From assembly GCA_907163345.1 (NCBI GenBank), contig CAJQUN010000001.1:1488001-1552000 (forward strand): 64,000 nucleotides of DNA. Reading direction: 5' to 3'. The notes under the pieces are model-generated. The model was given only the letters and a program-made list of their open reading frames with translations. It searched no databases and had not been told where the DNA came from. This DNA comes from Haberlea rhodopensis. Its lineage: Eukaryota; Streptophyta; Magnoliopsida; Lamiales; Gesneriaceae. How positions within the stretch are numbered: position 1 is the stretch's first letter; each line of letters begins with the position of its first letter. Below, piece after piece: positions 42,356 through 52,786 of this stretch. The position numbers and the translations under genes were made by a program.

Positions 42356-44452
42356 TGTAAGGACCCTAATCCTTAAGTGCGGAAATAAGGCATAATAGAG
42401 CTAATAACAATGATCAGAGTATAATAAACAAGTGGAGCCTATGAGCTTAAGCATTACATGCCAAAATAAAGGACTACCCAAAAGGATTAATTACATTCCA
42501 ATCAATGAATGTGTTCACTATAGTTTTACGCTACTCCTAGAGTAGGCACTATACAAAAGAATCATGTCCTTTCATCTACCGAAGATGCTCTTGAAGCTCA
42601 CTGTCTCAACCCGTTCAAGCCCTTCTATAATGCCAAAAAGTACCTACAAGGACAACCCCCAAACATGAGCAATAATAATCATTCATATTCAACACAATAT
42701 GAAGATAAAGCGTAAATGCATAATCAATATAAAACACTTCCTGTTTTCCCCATGCATTTCAAACGCTTCCCGTTTGGTTGTCCCTGTACCATAACTCATG
42801 AGTATAATCAACAGATTATTTTTAATGGCCAAAACATGTCATGCCATCATATACCATCTCAACTGTACCACATATTGGTCACCATTCCCTAGTCTGTCCA
42901 TCACAGTGTATTTTAATGCCCCTCGCTTATATTCATATGGGCGGCATAGGATAACCTCGCTACAATGGACATGCGGCGCTCCCACCCCTCGCTTCACAGA
43001 GAGCGGCAAATACCCTTTCCTCGCCCCATATGACAACCACGCTCAAATGTGACATGCGGCGCTCCCACCCCTCGCTTCACATTTAGCGGAACCAATACAA
43101 AAAAGCGGCAAGCATTAAAATCATCAAAGGATGACCACGACTCATGGGATGTGCATCCAATAACCATATTATGCATCTATCATCAATATGCATCAATTAC
43201 CATGTATATGCATCCACAATGCAATACCACATATGGCATAAATCAACATGTATATGCATCCACAATGCAATACCACATATATACCCGCATCCACAATGCA
43301 TAATCAATGAGTATATAAAATACATGTTACCGTTGGGTGCCCGTACGTCCACTACGTACCTTTCCAAAAGTGGAATTGGTCCGGCTTCAATTCCTCGGTT
43401 GTGTTGCTACCTGTGATGGTTCTACACAATCACACAACCCCATATTAGAAGCCAAATAATAGCCAAATACCAAAAATTTGACAAAATAAACCATTTTCCA
43501 AAATTCCACAGGCGGCGATCGATCGCTTCCCATAGGCGATCGGTCGCCTCAAAATTATCACTGTGGCGATCGGTCGCCCCAAACATGGCGATCGATCGCC
43601 ATCCCTTTGAAAAACCTACTGCCTCTCGGCGATCGGTCGCCCCATTTTAGGCGATCGATCGCCTAACACGTAAAAAGTCTACTGCCTCTTGGCGATCGGT
43701 CGCCTCTTTTCAGGCGATCGATCGCCTCGCACAGACATGCGTTTTTCTGCCATTTTTGCACCCAAAATCCTTCCAAACCATTCCAACATTTATACCAACC
43801 AACCAACAACATAAATATCAACATAAACCACCAAAATACACCTTAAAAACAACCATAAATCCAACCATTAACCAAAACCACACAACACCCTCACAAACCC
43901 ATTTCAAAATCTTTAAAAAATCAAACCAAACTCAAACAAAACCTTACAAAAATTAAAGCATGAGGTACCCATACCTCTTGGGGATCTCAAATCACCCAAA
44001 ATGCTCCACAAATCAAGATTTTTGAAAGGTTCCTCTTCCACCCAAGGCTTGAACTCGAAAATTTGGAGGGGAAGGGTTTGTGGATTTGATTTGGTAAAGT
44101 GAAATAAGAGTGGATGGGGTGGGGTTGGGTATAAAAGGTGGGTTTTAATTAAAATGCATACCAACAATTCCATGGTGTATAAAACACCCCAAACATGATA
44201 TTTTCAGCATAATATCAATTAACACATGATTCCTCATAAATTGCTAACCAAGGCAAATAAATCATGCTTCCCATAATATTTACCCAACATGCACCACATG
44301 CACCCTAAAATGCAATCCCGGGTCACCCCTATCCACATGACCATGCATTTCCATAAGGTAAATAAATCCCAAAACATAATCAATTACCACATAATTAATC
44401 ATGTAAACACAATTAAAGCCAAATAGCAATTAACCATTTCGGGGATGTCACA
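42356..44452 (-). repeat. 3' LTR (left) of the chromovirus
   Basis: 2,097 bp; on the minus strand it starts TGTGACATCCCC and ends GGGTCCTTACA. Includes the GGCGATCG palindrome cluster, a GGCGCTCCCACCCCTCGCTT duplication (at about 42,975 and 43,056), and TATGCATCCACAATGCAATA repeats (at about 43,206-43,290). Confidence 0.95.
43511..43727. repeat. GGCGATCG palindrome cluster in the left chromovirus LTR
   Basis: Eight 14-bp units, mostly alternating GGCGATCGGTCGCC (one mismatch) and the perfect palindrome GGCGATCGATCGCC. The last four form two tandem units of about 60 bp with ACTGCCTCT in front. Duplicated in the right LTR at 50,399-50,614. Confidence 0.9.
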
Positions 44453-47400
44453 ATACTCCCCTACTTATAAGATTTCGTCCTCGAAAATCACATGCACTTA
44501 CCCCAACAGAAACTAAACATAAACTCATACCAGAGAATAGCTCCGGGTAGTGCTGCACCATATGCTGCTCCGTCTCCCACGTAGCCTCCTCGACACCCCT
44601 GCGATCCCACTGAACTTTGATCATCGGTATCACTTTGTTCCGAAGTCTACGGTCTGCTCTGTCCAGAATTCTAACAGGCCGTTCCACATAAGATACATCT
44701 GACTCTAACTGAACTTCGGAAGGCTGTAACACGTGAGACGGATCCGGCTCATACTTTCGCAGCATCGATACATGAAACACATCATGTATACCAGATAAAG
44801 AAGGCGGCAAAGCCAGTCGGTAAGCTAAGGTGCCAATGCGCTGCAAAATCTCGTACGGTCCAACATACCTCGGAGACAGTTTCCCGCGCATCCCAAATCG
44901 CACAACACCTCTGAAAGGCGAGATCTTCAAAAAGACCTTATCTCCCAACCGAAATTCTAACGGTCTCCGCCGTTTATTCGCATAAGCTGCCTGTCTGTCT
45001 TGGGCCGCTTTCATTCTCTGCCTTATGATCTTTATCTTCTCTTCCATTTCCCGGATCAACTCAGGTCCTCCGACTGGTCTACTGTCCAAATCATCCCAAC
45101 ATAAGGGTGATCTACATCGTCTGCCATAAAGAGCTTCAAACGGAGCCATCTGAATACTCGCCTGGTAGCTATTGTTATACGAAAACTCTACCAAAGGCAC
45201 TGACTCCTGCCAAGAAGTATCGAACTCCAATACGCAAGCTCTCAGCATGTCCTCGAGCGTCTGAATAGTGCGCTCAGTCTGGCCATCCGTCTGAGGATGA
45301 TAAGCAGTACTCAATCTGACCTCAGTTCCCAAAGCTGACTGAAGGCCTTCCCAGAAATGAGATGTGAATCGCGGATCTCGATCTGACACTATGGAAACGG
45401 GGATCCCATGCAATCTCACCACATCTCTAATATATAACTGCGCCATCCTCAAGAATGTGAACGTCATGCTATAGGGGATAAAATGAGCCACCTTGGTCAA
45501 TCGATCCACGATCACCCAAATAGCATCGAAGCCTGAAGCACTCCTCGGCAAATGAGTCACGAAGTCCATGGAAATGTGCTCCCACTTCCACTTCGGTATC
45601 TCCAAGCTCCTCAATTCGCCGCCAGGTCTCTGCCTCTCTGCCTTAACCTGTTGGCAGATCAGACACCTCTTCACAAAAGTGACGACATCACTCTTCATTC
45701 TCTTCCACCAGAACTGACCACGCAGATCTCTGTACATCTTCTTCCCGCCCGGGTGGATGCTAAGTCTGCTACTGTGAGCTCGTTTCAAGATCCCCTTACG
45801 CAACTCCGGCGTACTCGGAACTACCCAGCGGTTACCCAATCTCAAAGATCCGTCGTCGGCCACTCTGAACTTCGTCGGCTGACCAAGATGCACTATAGAC
45901 AACCATCTCTGAACCTCAGCATCTGATCTCTGAGCTCTCCTGATGTTCTCATAAATATCTGGCTCAGCAAATAAGGTAGAGACATACACTGGTGATGTAT
46001 CTATATCAAAATCATAGCCGAGATGGCAGTAGGAGGTCATCATAGCCGACAAATGAATGACGTCCTCAGCAGAACTCCTCACTTTCCGGCTCAAAGCGTC
46101 TGCTGTCAAATTGGCTTTCCCGGGATGGTACTCTATCTCACAGTCATAGTCCTTGAGTAGGTCCATCCATCTCCTCTGCCTCATGTTCAGCTCCGCCTGA
46201 GTGAATAGAAACTTGAGGCTCTTGTGATCCGTGTATATGGTGAATGACGTACCATATAAGTAATGCCTCCAGATCTTCAGGGCGAAGATGATAGCCGCCA
46301 ATTCCAAGTCATGAACTGGATATCTGGTCTCATGCGGCTTCAACTGCCTCGATGCATAAGCTACCACATGCTTATCTTGCATCAGAACACATCCAAGGCC
46401 CTGCAGTGATGCATCAGTATACAGAACAAATCTGGAGTTCTCCGTCGGGATCACTAACACTGGCGCCGTCGTCAACCGGTGCTTCAACTCCTGGAAGCTC
46501 TCCTCACAAGCTTCTGACCAAAAGAAAGGCACACCCTTCTGAGTCAACTGAGTCAGCGGCTTGGCAATCTTCGAAAAGCCCTCAACAAAGCGCCGATAAT
46601 ACCCGGCCAGACCAAGAAAACTCCGGATCTCAGGCACAGAAGTGGGGGCAGCCCACTCCATCACAGCCTCAATCTTTTTGGGATCTACAGATATCCCGCT
46701 GCTCGAAATGACATGCCCCAGAAACACCACACTGCTCAGCCAAAATTCGCACTTACTGAGCTTAGCATACAACTGATGTTCTCTGAGAATCTGAAGCACT
46801 GTCCTCAAGTGTTTCACATGCTTCTCCTCGCTCCGGGAGTAGATAAGAATGTCGTCAATAAACACGATGACGAACTGATCAAGATACTGCTGAAACACTC
46901 TGTTCATCAGACTCATGAAGACTGCTGGAGCATTCATCACACCGAACGGCATCACTAGGAACTCATAATGTCCATATCGGGTCCGGAACGCTGTCTTCTG
47001 CACATCTTCCTCTCTGACCCGAATCTGATGATACCCGGACCTCAAATCAATCTTGCTATACACCCTGGTACCTTGCAACTGATCAAACAAGTCGTCAATC
47101 CTTGGGAGAGGATACTTGTTCTTCACTGTAGCCTTGTTCAGCTGCCGATAATCGATGCACAACCGCATCGAACCGTCCTTCTTCTTCACAAAGAGAACTG
47201 GTGCGCCCCATGGCGACACGCTCGGGCGTATATAACCCTTGTCCAAGAGATCCTGCAACTGCTCTTTCAACTCTCTCAACTCCGCTGGTGCCATCCTATA
47301 AGGTGCACGAGAGATAGCGGATGTCCCTGGCAACAACTCGATCCCAAATTCAACTTCCCTGGTCGGTGGAAATCCTGGGATCTCTTCTGGAAATACATCA

Positions 47401-48155
47401 GCAAATTCTGCCACAACTGGTACATCCTCAACTCTCAGTTCTTTACTCTTTCCAGACGTGTCCACGGCATAAATAAGATAGCCCGTGTGCCCACGTTCCA
47501 ACAGCTGAGACATCTTGATCGCTGAAATCAACGGAATCTTCGCACGAGACCCGTTGCCAAAGAAAGTCCACTGACTGCCCAACTCAGGTCTGAATTTCAC
47601 TGTTCTCTGCCGGCAATCTACCACTGCCTGATATTTGTTCAGAACATTAATACCCAAGATGCAGTCGAAGTCTGACATACCCAGTACAATCAAGTCTGAT
47701 CTCAACTCGTTGCCCTCAAAATAAATGAGGCAGTCTGCCATAAACTGATCAGCAACAACATTTCTTCCAGTGGGTGTCGAGACCAATAGAGGCGTGGGCA
47801 AATAAGACGTGCGCATATGGTGTCTTTCCACAAATCCCACAGACACAAAGGAATGGGAGGCACCTGTATCTATCAAAACAAAAGCAGGGTACGTAAATAA
47901 ATGACACGTACCGGCAATCACCTCCTCTGGAGCTGCCTGAGCCTGCTCCCTGGTCAGTGCATATACCTGTCCCTGGGGCGGTCCCACTGTCTGACCTCCC
48001 GACGGACGAGGCCCAAACTGCTGCCTCTGCTGCACTGTCATGTCCTCAAACCTTAGCCTGCTGCCCTGATACTCTGACTGGCCTCCCCTGGTGGGACAAT
48101 ACCGAGCAATGTGGCCCATCTTGCCACAAACATAACATGCAGGACACTTGTTTTG
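44448..48155 (-). CDS. Chromovirus pol polyprotein
   Basis: Open on the minus strand from within the overlap (frame open to 48,326) to the stop at 44,448. Positions counted from the 48,326 Met: zinc knuckle CYVCGKMGHIARYC (64-77), protease LIDTGASHSF (151-160), reverse transcriptase with YPLPRIDDLF and FIDDILIYS (405-497), RNase H with VLYTDAS and TADALSRK (634-748), integrase HHCC finger (H851, H858, C888, C891) and catalytic region MDFVTHLP, IVSDRDPRF, DGQTERTIQTLEDM. After GKLSPRYVGPYEIL comes a chromodomain, YVERPVRILDRADRRLRNK and VEEATWETEQHM...YPELF, which identifies the Del/Tekay lineage. The frame reads through the polypurine tract and ends inside the LTR. The residues before about 60 are probably out-of-frame gag and not translated this way. 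Confidence 0.95.
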   Translation of the reverse strand, partial: QNKCPACYVCGKMGHIARYCPTRGGQSEYQGSRLRFEDMTVQQRQQFGPRPSGGQTVGPPQGQVYALTREQAQAAPEEVIAGTCHLFTYPAFVLIDTGASHSFVSVGFVERHHMRTSYLPTPLLVSTPTGRNVVADQFMADCLIYFEGNELRSDLIVLGMSDFDCILGINVLNKYQAVVDCRQRTVKFRPELGSQWTFFGNGSRAKIPLISAIKMSQLLERGHTGYLIYAVDTSGKSKELRVEDVPVVAEFADVFPEEIPGFPPTREVEFGIELLPGTSAISRAPYRMAPAELRELKEQLQDLLDKGYIRPSVSPWGAPVLFVKKKDGSMRLCIDYRQLNKATVKNKYPLPRIDDLFDQLQGTRVYSKIDLRSGYHQIRVREEDVQKTAFRTRYGHYEFLVMPFGVMNAPAVFMSLMNRVFQQYLDQFVIVFIDDILIYSRSEEKHVKHLRTVLQILREHQLYAKLSKCEFWLSSVVFLGHVISSSGISVDPKKIEAVMEWAAPTSVPEIRSFLGLAGYYRRFVEGFSKIAKPLTQLTQKGVPFFWSEACEESFQELKHRLTTAPVLVIPTENSRFVLYTDASLQGLGCVLMQDKHVVAYASRQLKPHETRYPVHDLELAAIIFALKIWRHYLYGTSFTIYTDHKSLKFLFTQAELNMRQRRWMDLLKDYDCEIEYHPGKANLTADALSRKVRSSAEDVIHLSAMMTSYCHLGYDFDIDTSPVYVSTLFAEPDIYENIRRAQRSDAEVQRWLSIVHLGQPTKFRVADDGSLRLGNRWVVPSTPELRKGILKRAHSSRLSIHPGGKKMYRDLRGQFWWKRMKSDVVTFVKRCLICQQVKAERQRPGGELRSLEIPKWKWEHISMDFVTHLPRSASGFDAIWVIVDRLTKVAHFIPYSMTFTFLRMAQLYIRDVVRLHGIPVSIVSDRDPRFTSHFWEGLQSALGTEVRLSTAYHPQTDGQTERTIQTLEDMLRACVLEFDTSWQESVPLVEFSYNNSYQASIQMAPFEALYGRRCRSPLCWDDLDSRPVGGPELIREMEEKIKIIRQRMKAAQDRQAAYANKRRRPLEFRLGDKVFLKISPFRGVVRFGMRGKLSPRYVGPYEILQRIGTLAYRLALPPSLSGIHDVFHVSMLRKYEPDPSHVLQPSEVQLESDVSYVERPVRILDRADRRLRNKVIPMIKVQWDRRGVEEATWETEQHMVQHYPELFSGMSLCLVSVGVSACDFRGRNLISRGVL

Positions 48156-49032
48156 AAGAATGTGGCCCTCCACAATTGTTGCACCTCGGCTCTCCCGGCC
48201 TATCCCCTTGTGAAGATCCTCGACTGGCGGACCAATTTCCCTTCTTGCCATCCTGCTTCTGGCCAAAATATTTCTTTCCACCATACCGCGAAGATGAAGA
48301 GGCACCACGGGGCTTAAATGGCTCACCCCGAGGCCTCAAACTGTCACTAGTCTGCCTCTGTTGCGGTACCGGTGGTGGCATGGCATAAGCTCCCACTCCT
48401 AGCTCAGCAAGCTCCGCTCTTGTGAGAGCATCATCAAAAGAAGTTGGGTTATTGATGATAACCCGGTCATAGAGCTCCGGTCGCAGTCCTTTCATGAAAT
48501 TTCTCATCTTGGCACGTCCATCAGAGGCAATATGGGGGACATACCTAAGTAGTGATGAGTACTGTGTGGCATAGTCTGCCACTGTTATGTTCCCCTGCCT
48601 CAGACTTGCAAATTCATCCTCCTTCGTCTGTCTTGCTGCCGCGGAGAAGTATCGGTTCAAGAACCTGGTCCTGAAGAGCGTCCAATCAATCACAGCACCT
48701 AGTGCTCTCATCTCCATCACTGTGCTCCTCCACCACATCAATGGGTTCTTAGCCAACTGGAACTCCGCCAGCCTCAGCCAAGCAGTAATAGCACAAGGAG
48801 CCGATACAAAGATCTGCTCAAGCCTCTCCAGCCACTCTTCCGCTTCTTCTCCGGACTCTGTCCCCTCAAACCGGGGCGGATGATAAGACAGAAACTGCGT
48901 CAAGCTAATCTCACCCGGTAGCAATAACTGGACCACTGGTTCCATTCCTACAGCCGGTGGAGGTAGAGGATTAGCCTGTCCAATACTCGCATTTACACTC
49001 CCAACATCTCCGACTTCCTCATTAGCAGTCAT
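48046..49032 (-). CDS. Chromovirus gag, frame broken within the nucleocapsid
   Basis: Starts at MTANEEVGDVG (ATG 49,030-49,032; an in-frame Met lies four codons upstream). Capsid region: LTQFLSYHPPRFEGTESGEE, AEEWLERLEQIF, FRTRFLNRYFSAAARQTKED, EFASLRQGNITVADYATQYS and MRNFMKGLRPELYDRV, normal for chromovirus gag. After PRCNNCGGPHSSK the frame reads unrelated residues to 48,046, while the expected second knuckle is in the pol frame. The shift lies near 48,150-48,155. Most relatives read gag-pol as one frame, so a one-base indel is the simplest cause; a designed frameshift cannot be excluded. Confidence 0.88.
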   Translation of the reverse strand: MTANEEVGDVGSVNASIGQANPLPPPAVGMEPVVQLLLPGEISLTQFLSYHPPRFEGTESGEEAEEWLERLEQIFVSAPCAITAWLRLAEFQLAKNPLMWWRSTVMEMRALGAVIDWTLFRTRFLNRYFSAAARQTKEDEFASLRQGNITVADYATQYSSLLRYVPHIASDGRAKMRNFMKGLRPELYDRVIINNPTSFDDALTRAELAELGVGAYAMPPPVPQQRQTSDSLRPRGEPFKPRGASSSSRYGGKKYFGQKQDGKKGNWSASRGSSQGDRPGEPRCNNCGGPHSSKQVSCMLCLWQDGPHCSVLSHQGRPVRVSGQQAKV

Positions 49033-49222
49033 GCTGTAACACAAATGTTAACAACAATCCAAAGCAATATATATATCATGTCGTTAGATAACAGGAGTGA
49101 TATAAGCATGTTAGTATAACCAAATATGCACCAATATGCACCACATGCATAAACATGCTTCAAATGTAAGCACCTAGCCAAACATGCTAAGGCTACCCTT
49201 CACTCGTTCCCGGGTTCTCTAA

Positions 49223-49239
49223 CCACTGCTCTGATACCA
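49223..49239 (-). other. Primer-binding site of the chromovirus
   Basis: TGGTATCAGAGCAGTGG on the minus strand, a few bases inside the right (5') LTR. It matches the 3' end of tRNA-iMet over its first 12 bases. Confidence 0.85.
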
Positions 49240-49243
49240 CTAA

Positions 49244-51337
49244 TGTAAGGACCCTAATCCTTAAGTGCGGAAATAAGGCATAATAGAGCTAATAACAATG
49301 ATCAGAGTATAATAAACAAGTGGAGCCTATGAGCTTAAGCATTACATGCCAAAATAAAGGACTACCCAAAAGGATTAATTACATTCCAATCAATGAATGT
49401 GTTCACTATAGTTTTACGCTACTCCTAGAGTAGGCACTATACAAAAGAATCCTGTCCTTTCATCTACCGAAGATGCTCTTGAAGCTCACTGTCTCAACCC
49501 GTTCAAGCCCTTCTATCATGCCAAAAAGTACCTACAAGGACAACCCCCAAACATGAGCAATAATAATCATTCATATTCAACACAATATGAAGATAAAGCG
49601 TAAATGCATAATCAATATAAAACACTTCCTGTTTTCCCCATGCATTTCAAATGCTTCCCGTTTGGTTGTCCCTGTACCATAACTCATGAGTATAATCAAC
49701 AGATTATTTTTAATGGCCAAAACATGTCATGCCATCATATACCATCTCAACTGTACCACATATTGGTCACCATTCCCTAGTCTGTCCATCACAGTGTATT
49801 TTAATGCCCCTCGCTTATATTCATATGGGCGGCATAGGATAACCTCGCTACAATGGACATGCGGCGCTCCCACCCCTCGCTTCACAGAGAGCGGCAAATA
49901 CCCTTTCCTCGCCCCATATGACAACCACGCTCAAATGTGACATGCGGCGCTCCCACCCCTCGCTTCACATTTAGCGGAACCAATACAAAAAAGCGGCAAG
50001 CATTAAAATCATCAAAGGATGACCACGACTCATGGGATGTGCATCCAATAACCATATTATGCATCTATCATCAATATGCATCAATTACCATGTATATGCA
50101 TCCACAATGCAATACCACATATGGCATAAATCAACATGTATATGCATCCACAATGCAATACCACATATATACCCGCATCCACAATGCATAATCAATGAGT
50201 ATATAAAATACATGTTACCGTTGGGTGCCCGTACGTCCACTACGTACCTTTCCAAAAGTGGAATTGGTCCGGCTTCAATTCCTCGGTTGTGTTGCTACCT
50301 GGGATGGTTCTACACAATCACACAACCCCATATTAGAAGCCAAATAATAGCCAAATACCAAAAATTTGACAAAATAAACCATTTTCCAAAATTCCACAGG
50401 CGGCGATCGATCGCTTCCCATAGGCGATCGGTCGCCTCAAAATTATCACTGTGGCGATCGGTCGCCCCAAACATGGCGATCGATCGCCATCCCTTTGAAA
50501 AACCTAATGCCTCTCGGCGATCGGTCGCCCCATTTTAGGCGATCGATCGCCTAACACGTAAAAAGTCTACTGTCTCTTGGCGATCGGTCGCCTCTTTTCA
50601 GGCGATCGATCGCCTCGCACAGACATGCGTTTTTCTGCCATTTTTGCACCCAAAATCCTTCCAAACCATTCCAACATTTATACCAACCAACCAACAACAT
50701 AAATATCAACATAAACCACCAAAATACACCTGAAAACAACCATAAATCCAACCATTAACCAAAACCACAACAACCCTCACAAACCCATTTCAAAATCTTT
50801 AAAAAATCAAACCAAACTCAAACAAAACCTTACAAAATTAAAGCATGAGGTACCCATACCTCTTGGGGATCTCAAATCACCCAAAATGCTCCACAAATCA
50901 AGATTTTTGAAAGGTTCCTCTTCCACCCAAGGCTTGAACTCGAAAATTTGGAGGGGAAGGGTTTGTGGATTTGATTTGGTAAAGTGAAATAAGAGTGGAT
51001 GGGGTGGGGTTGGGTATAAAAGGTGGGTTTTAATTAAAATGCATACCAACAATTCCATGGTGTATAAAACACCCCAACATGATATTTTTCAGCATAATAT
51101 CAATTAACACATGATTCCTCATAAATTGCTAACCAAGGCAAATAAATCATGCTTCCCATAATATTTACCCAACATGCACCACATGCACCCTAAAATGCAA
51201 TCCCGGGTCACCCCTATCCACATGACCATGCATTTCCATAAGGTAAATAAATCCCAAAACATAATCAATTACCACATAATTAATCATGTAAACACAATTA
51301 AAGCCAAATAGCAATTAACCATTTCGGGGATGTCACA
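49244..51337 (-). repeat. 5' LTR (right) of the chromovirus
   Basis: 2,094 bp, nearly identical to 42,356-44,452. The differences I saw include A/C near 49,452, C/T near 49,651, T/G near 50,303 and short homopolymer indels after 50,730. The palindrome cluster is at 50,399-50,614. Confidence 0.95.
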
Positions 51338-51342
51338 ATTGT

Positions 51343-51605
51343 ACATTCACCTATCTTAGAAGGCAGTTCCCTTTTACGATTTCACGCTCATCGAATTGGT
51401 TTGAGGGGACTCAGATTCGTTTGGATGGTCATTGATTTTTCCTGGTCAAGCTTGTGCACTTATGCTGTGAAAACTCATAATCATTGGGCCATTTATTTAC
51501 TCGAAGTCTATGTATGAGTGTCTTTTAGTACTTGCCTAAAGTTGGGATTTGCAATTACTGTACTCGTGGGTGGTTTTAATATAATATATTTTTGATGTTA
51601 AAAAA
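51343..51605 (+). repeat. Dispersed LINE-like repeat, right part
   Basis: ACATTCACCTATCTTAGAAG through GGTGGTTTTAATATAATATA and TTTTTGATGTTAAAAAAAAT. An A-tail preceded by TTTTAATATAATATATTT is the usual 3' end of plant LINEs, which is the reason for the class guess. Confidence 0.55.
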
Positions 51606-52549
51606 AATAAAATTCATCAAAAGATGATGAATTTTAGAAAAAACCAACAAATGTATCGCGAAGAAGTTAATAATGCACTCTTTTGTTATAAAATTACTAT
51701 TATAAACCAATTTATATGCATTGGTTTAACTCGAACCATGCTAAGTGTGTACATCGATTAAATACAAAACAAAAATACATAAAATAATGTTAATAGTACA
51801 GAAATATAGAGAAATCTTATAATTGGTTTGCCTCGTAGAAGTTGTTGCAATTAGTAAAGTCGGGCATATAGAACAAAGATATAGCTCTTAATAAATTATA
51901 GCAAGGTGACAACTTGTATCGTTTCCTACAATGCAGGAAAGATAGTTCCAAGCTTGGGGCATAGTTAAGGTTTTATCTAGTCAATTAAATTATTTTTTTT
52001 CATTCGATCTCTTTAAACATTTTTACACGTCTTATTGTCTCTTTTTTGATTTTGTTATTGTAGTTTAGCCACATGTCTAATAGATAGCCACCTAGTATAG
52101 AGTCAACTACGTGTCTTGTTGTAATGCAATAATTGTTCTTGCTGGTATAGCTAACGAAGCGTAGTGATTGTGTTGTTGTACGGTTTAAAAGATTTAAATT
52201 ACATTATTTTGTGAGAGTTCGAGTCTCCCTCCCCTTATAATAATTAAAAAACATATTATGTGAATCAAACAAAACACGCTTAATGAAACACCTACAAATA
52301 TAGGCGTACTAAATTAGCTCGCAATCAGCGTAGAGTTAAGGATGATTTTATTTATATTTAACAACTCTAAAAAATATTAGAAAAATCACTCATTGTGATT
52401 AACTGAAAAATTATGGTAAATGAGTGATATAAGCCCGAGCTCAAAACTTAACACAAAAAGCTACATCCGAATTTAGAAATAAAAAACACACTCTTAATTA
52501 TAAGCTAGCTCACAAATTCAAAGACAAATTCACTTATTCCCTGAAAAAG
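51606..52549. other. Non-coding; possible SINE at about 52,140-52,260
   Basis: No gene. Around 52,150 there is a tRNA-like AGCGTAGTGATTG and, about 60 bp later, GAGAGTTCGAGTCTCCC, which resembles a pol III B box, followed by an A-rich tail. SINE origin is a suggestion only. Confidence 0.35.
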
Positions 52550-52786
52550 GGTCCATTTGGATTGAAGGATTTGAAGACATGTATTTCAAATCCAGTTGAT
52601 TGTTTGGATGAATTAATGCTGTGTGGATTTCAAATTCACAACTTTCTTAATTTATGTAGATGTAATGGTAATTATGATGGATTTGAAATACACTTAAGAT
52701 GAGTGTCATTTCAAATCTAGTATTCAAATTCCTCTACAAATCAAATCATTTCCTCCAAATCAAATCCATCAATCCAAACACAACCT
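52550..52786. mobile_element. MITE-like element, same family as 35,803-36,040
   Basis: About 237 bp with inverted ends TTTGGATTGAAGGATTTG (left) and CAAATCCATCAATCCAAACA (right, the inverse of TGTTTGGATTGATGGATTTG). Shares GATGGATTTGAAAT- and GTGTCATTTCAAAT-type interior sequence with the intron-4 copy. Better preserved ends than the other copy. Target duplication not resolved. Confidence 0.65.

Larger units (their letters stand above)
42356..51337 (-). mobile_element. Recent Ty3/gypsy chromovirus, Del/Tekay type
   Basis: Complete 8,982-bp element on the minus strand. LTRs at 42,356-44,452 and 49,244-51,337; perfect target duplication ATTGT (42,351-42,355 and 51,338-51,342); primer site TGGTATCAGAGCAGTGG (minus strand, 49,223-49,239); polypurine tract AAGTAGGGGAGTAT beside the 3' (left) LTR. 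Gag and a full pol with C-terminal chromodomain are present. The LTRs differ by fewer than about ten substitutions and a handful of single-base indels over 2.1 kb, so insertion is recent. Only one clear frame break was found, at the gag-pol zinc-knuckle region. Confidence 0.96.

Noticed and set aside
43511..43727. Palindrome cluster as a CRISPR array
   Set aside because: Spacing is irregular and the cluster is an LTR component present in both LTRs.
45552..48388. Several plus-strand reading frames of 70-185 codons
   Set aside because: They are antisense shadows of the chromovirus pol and gag frames.
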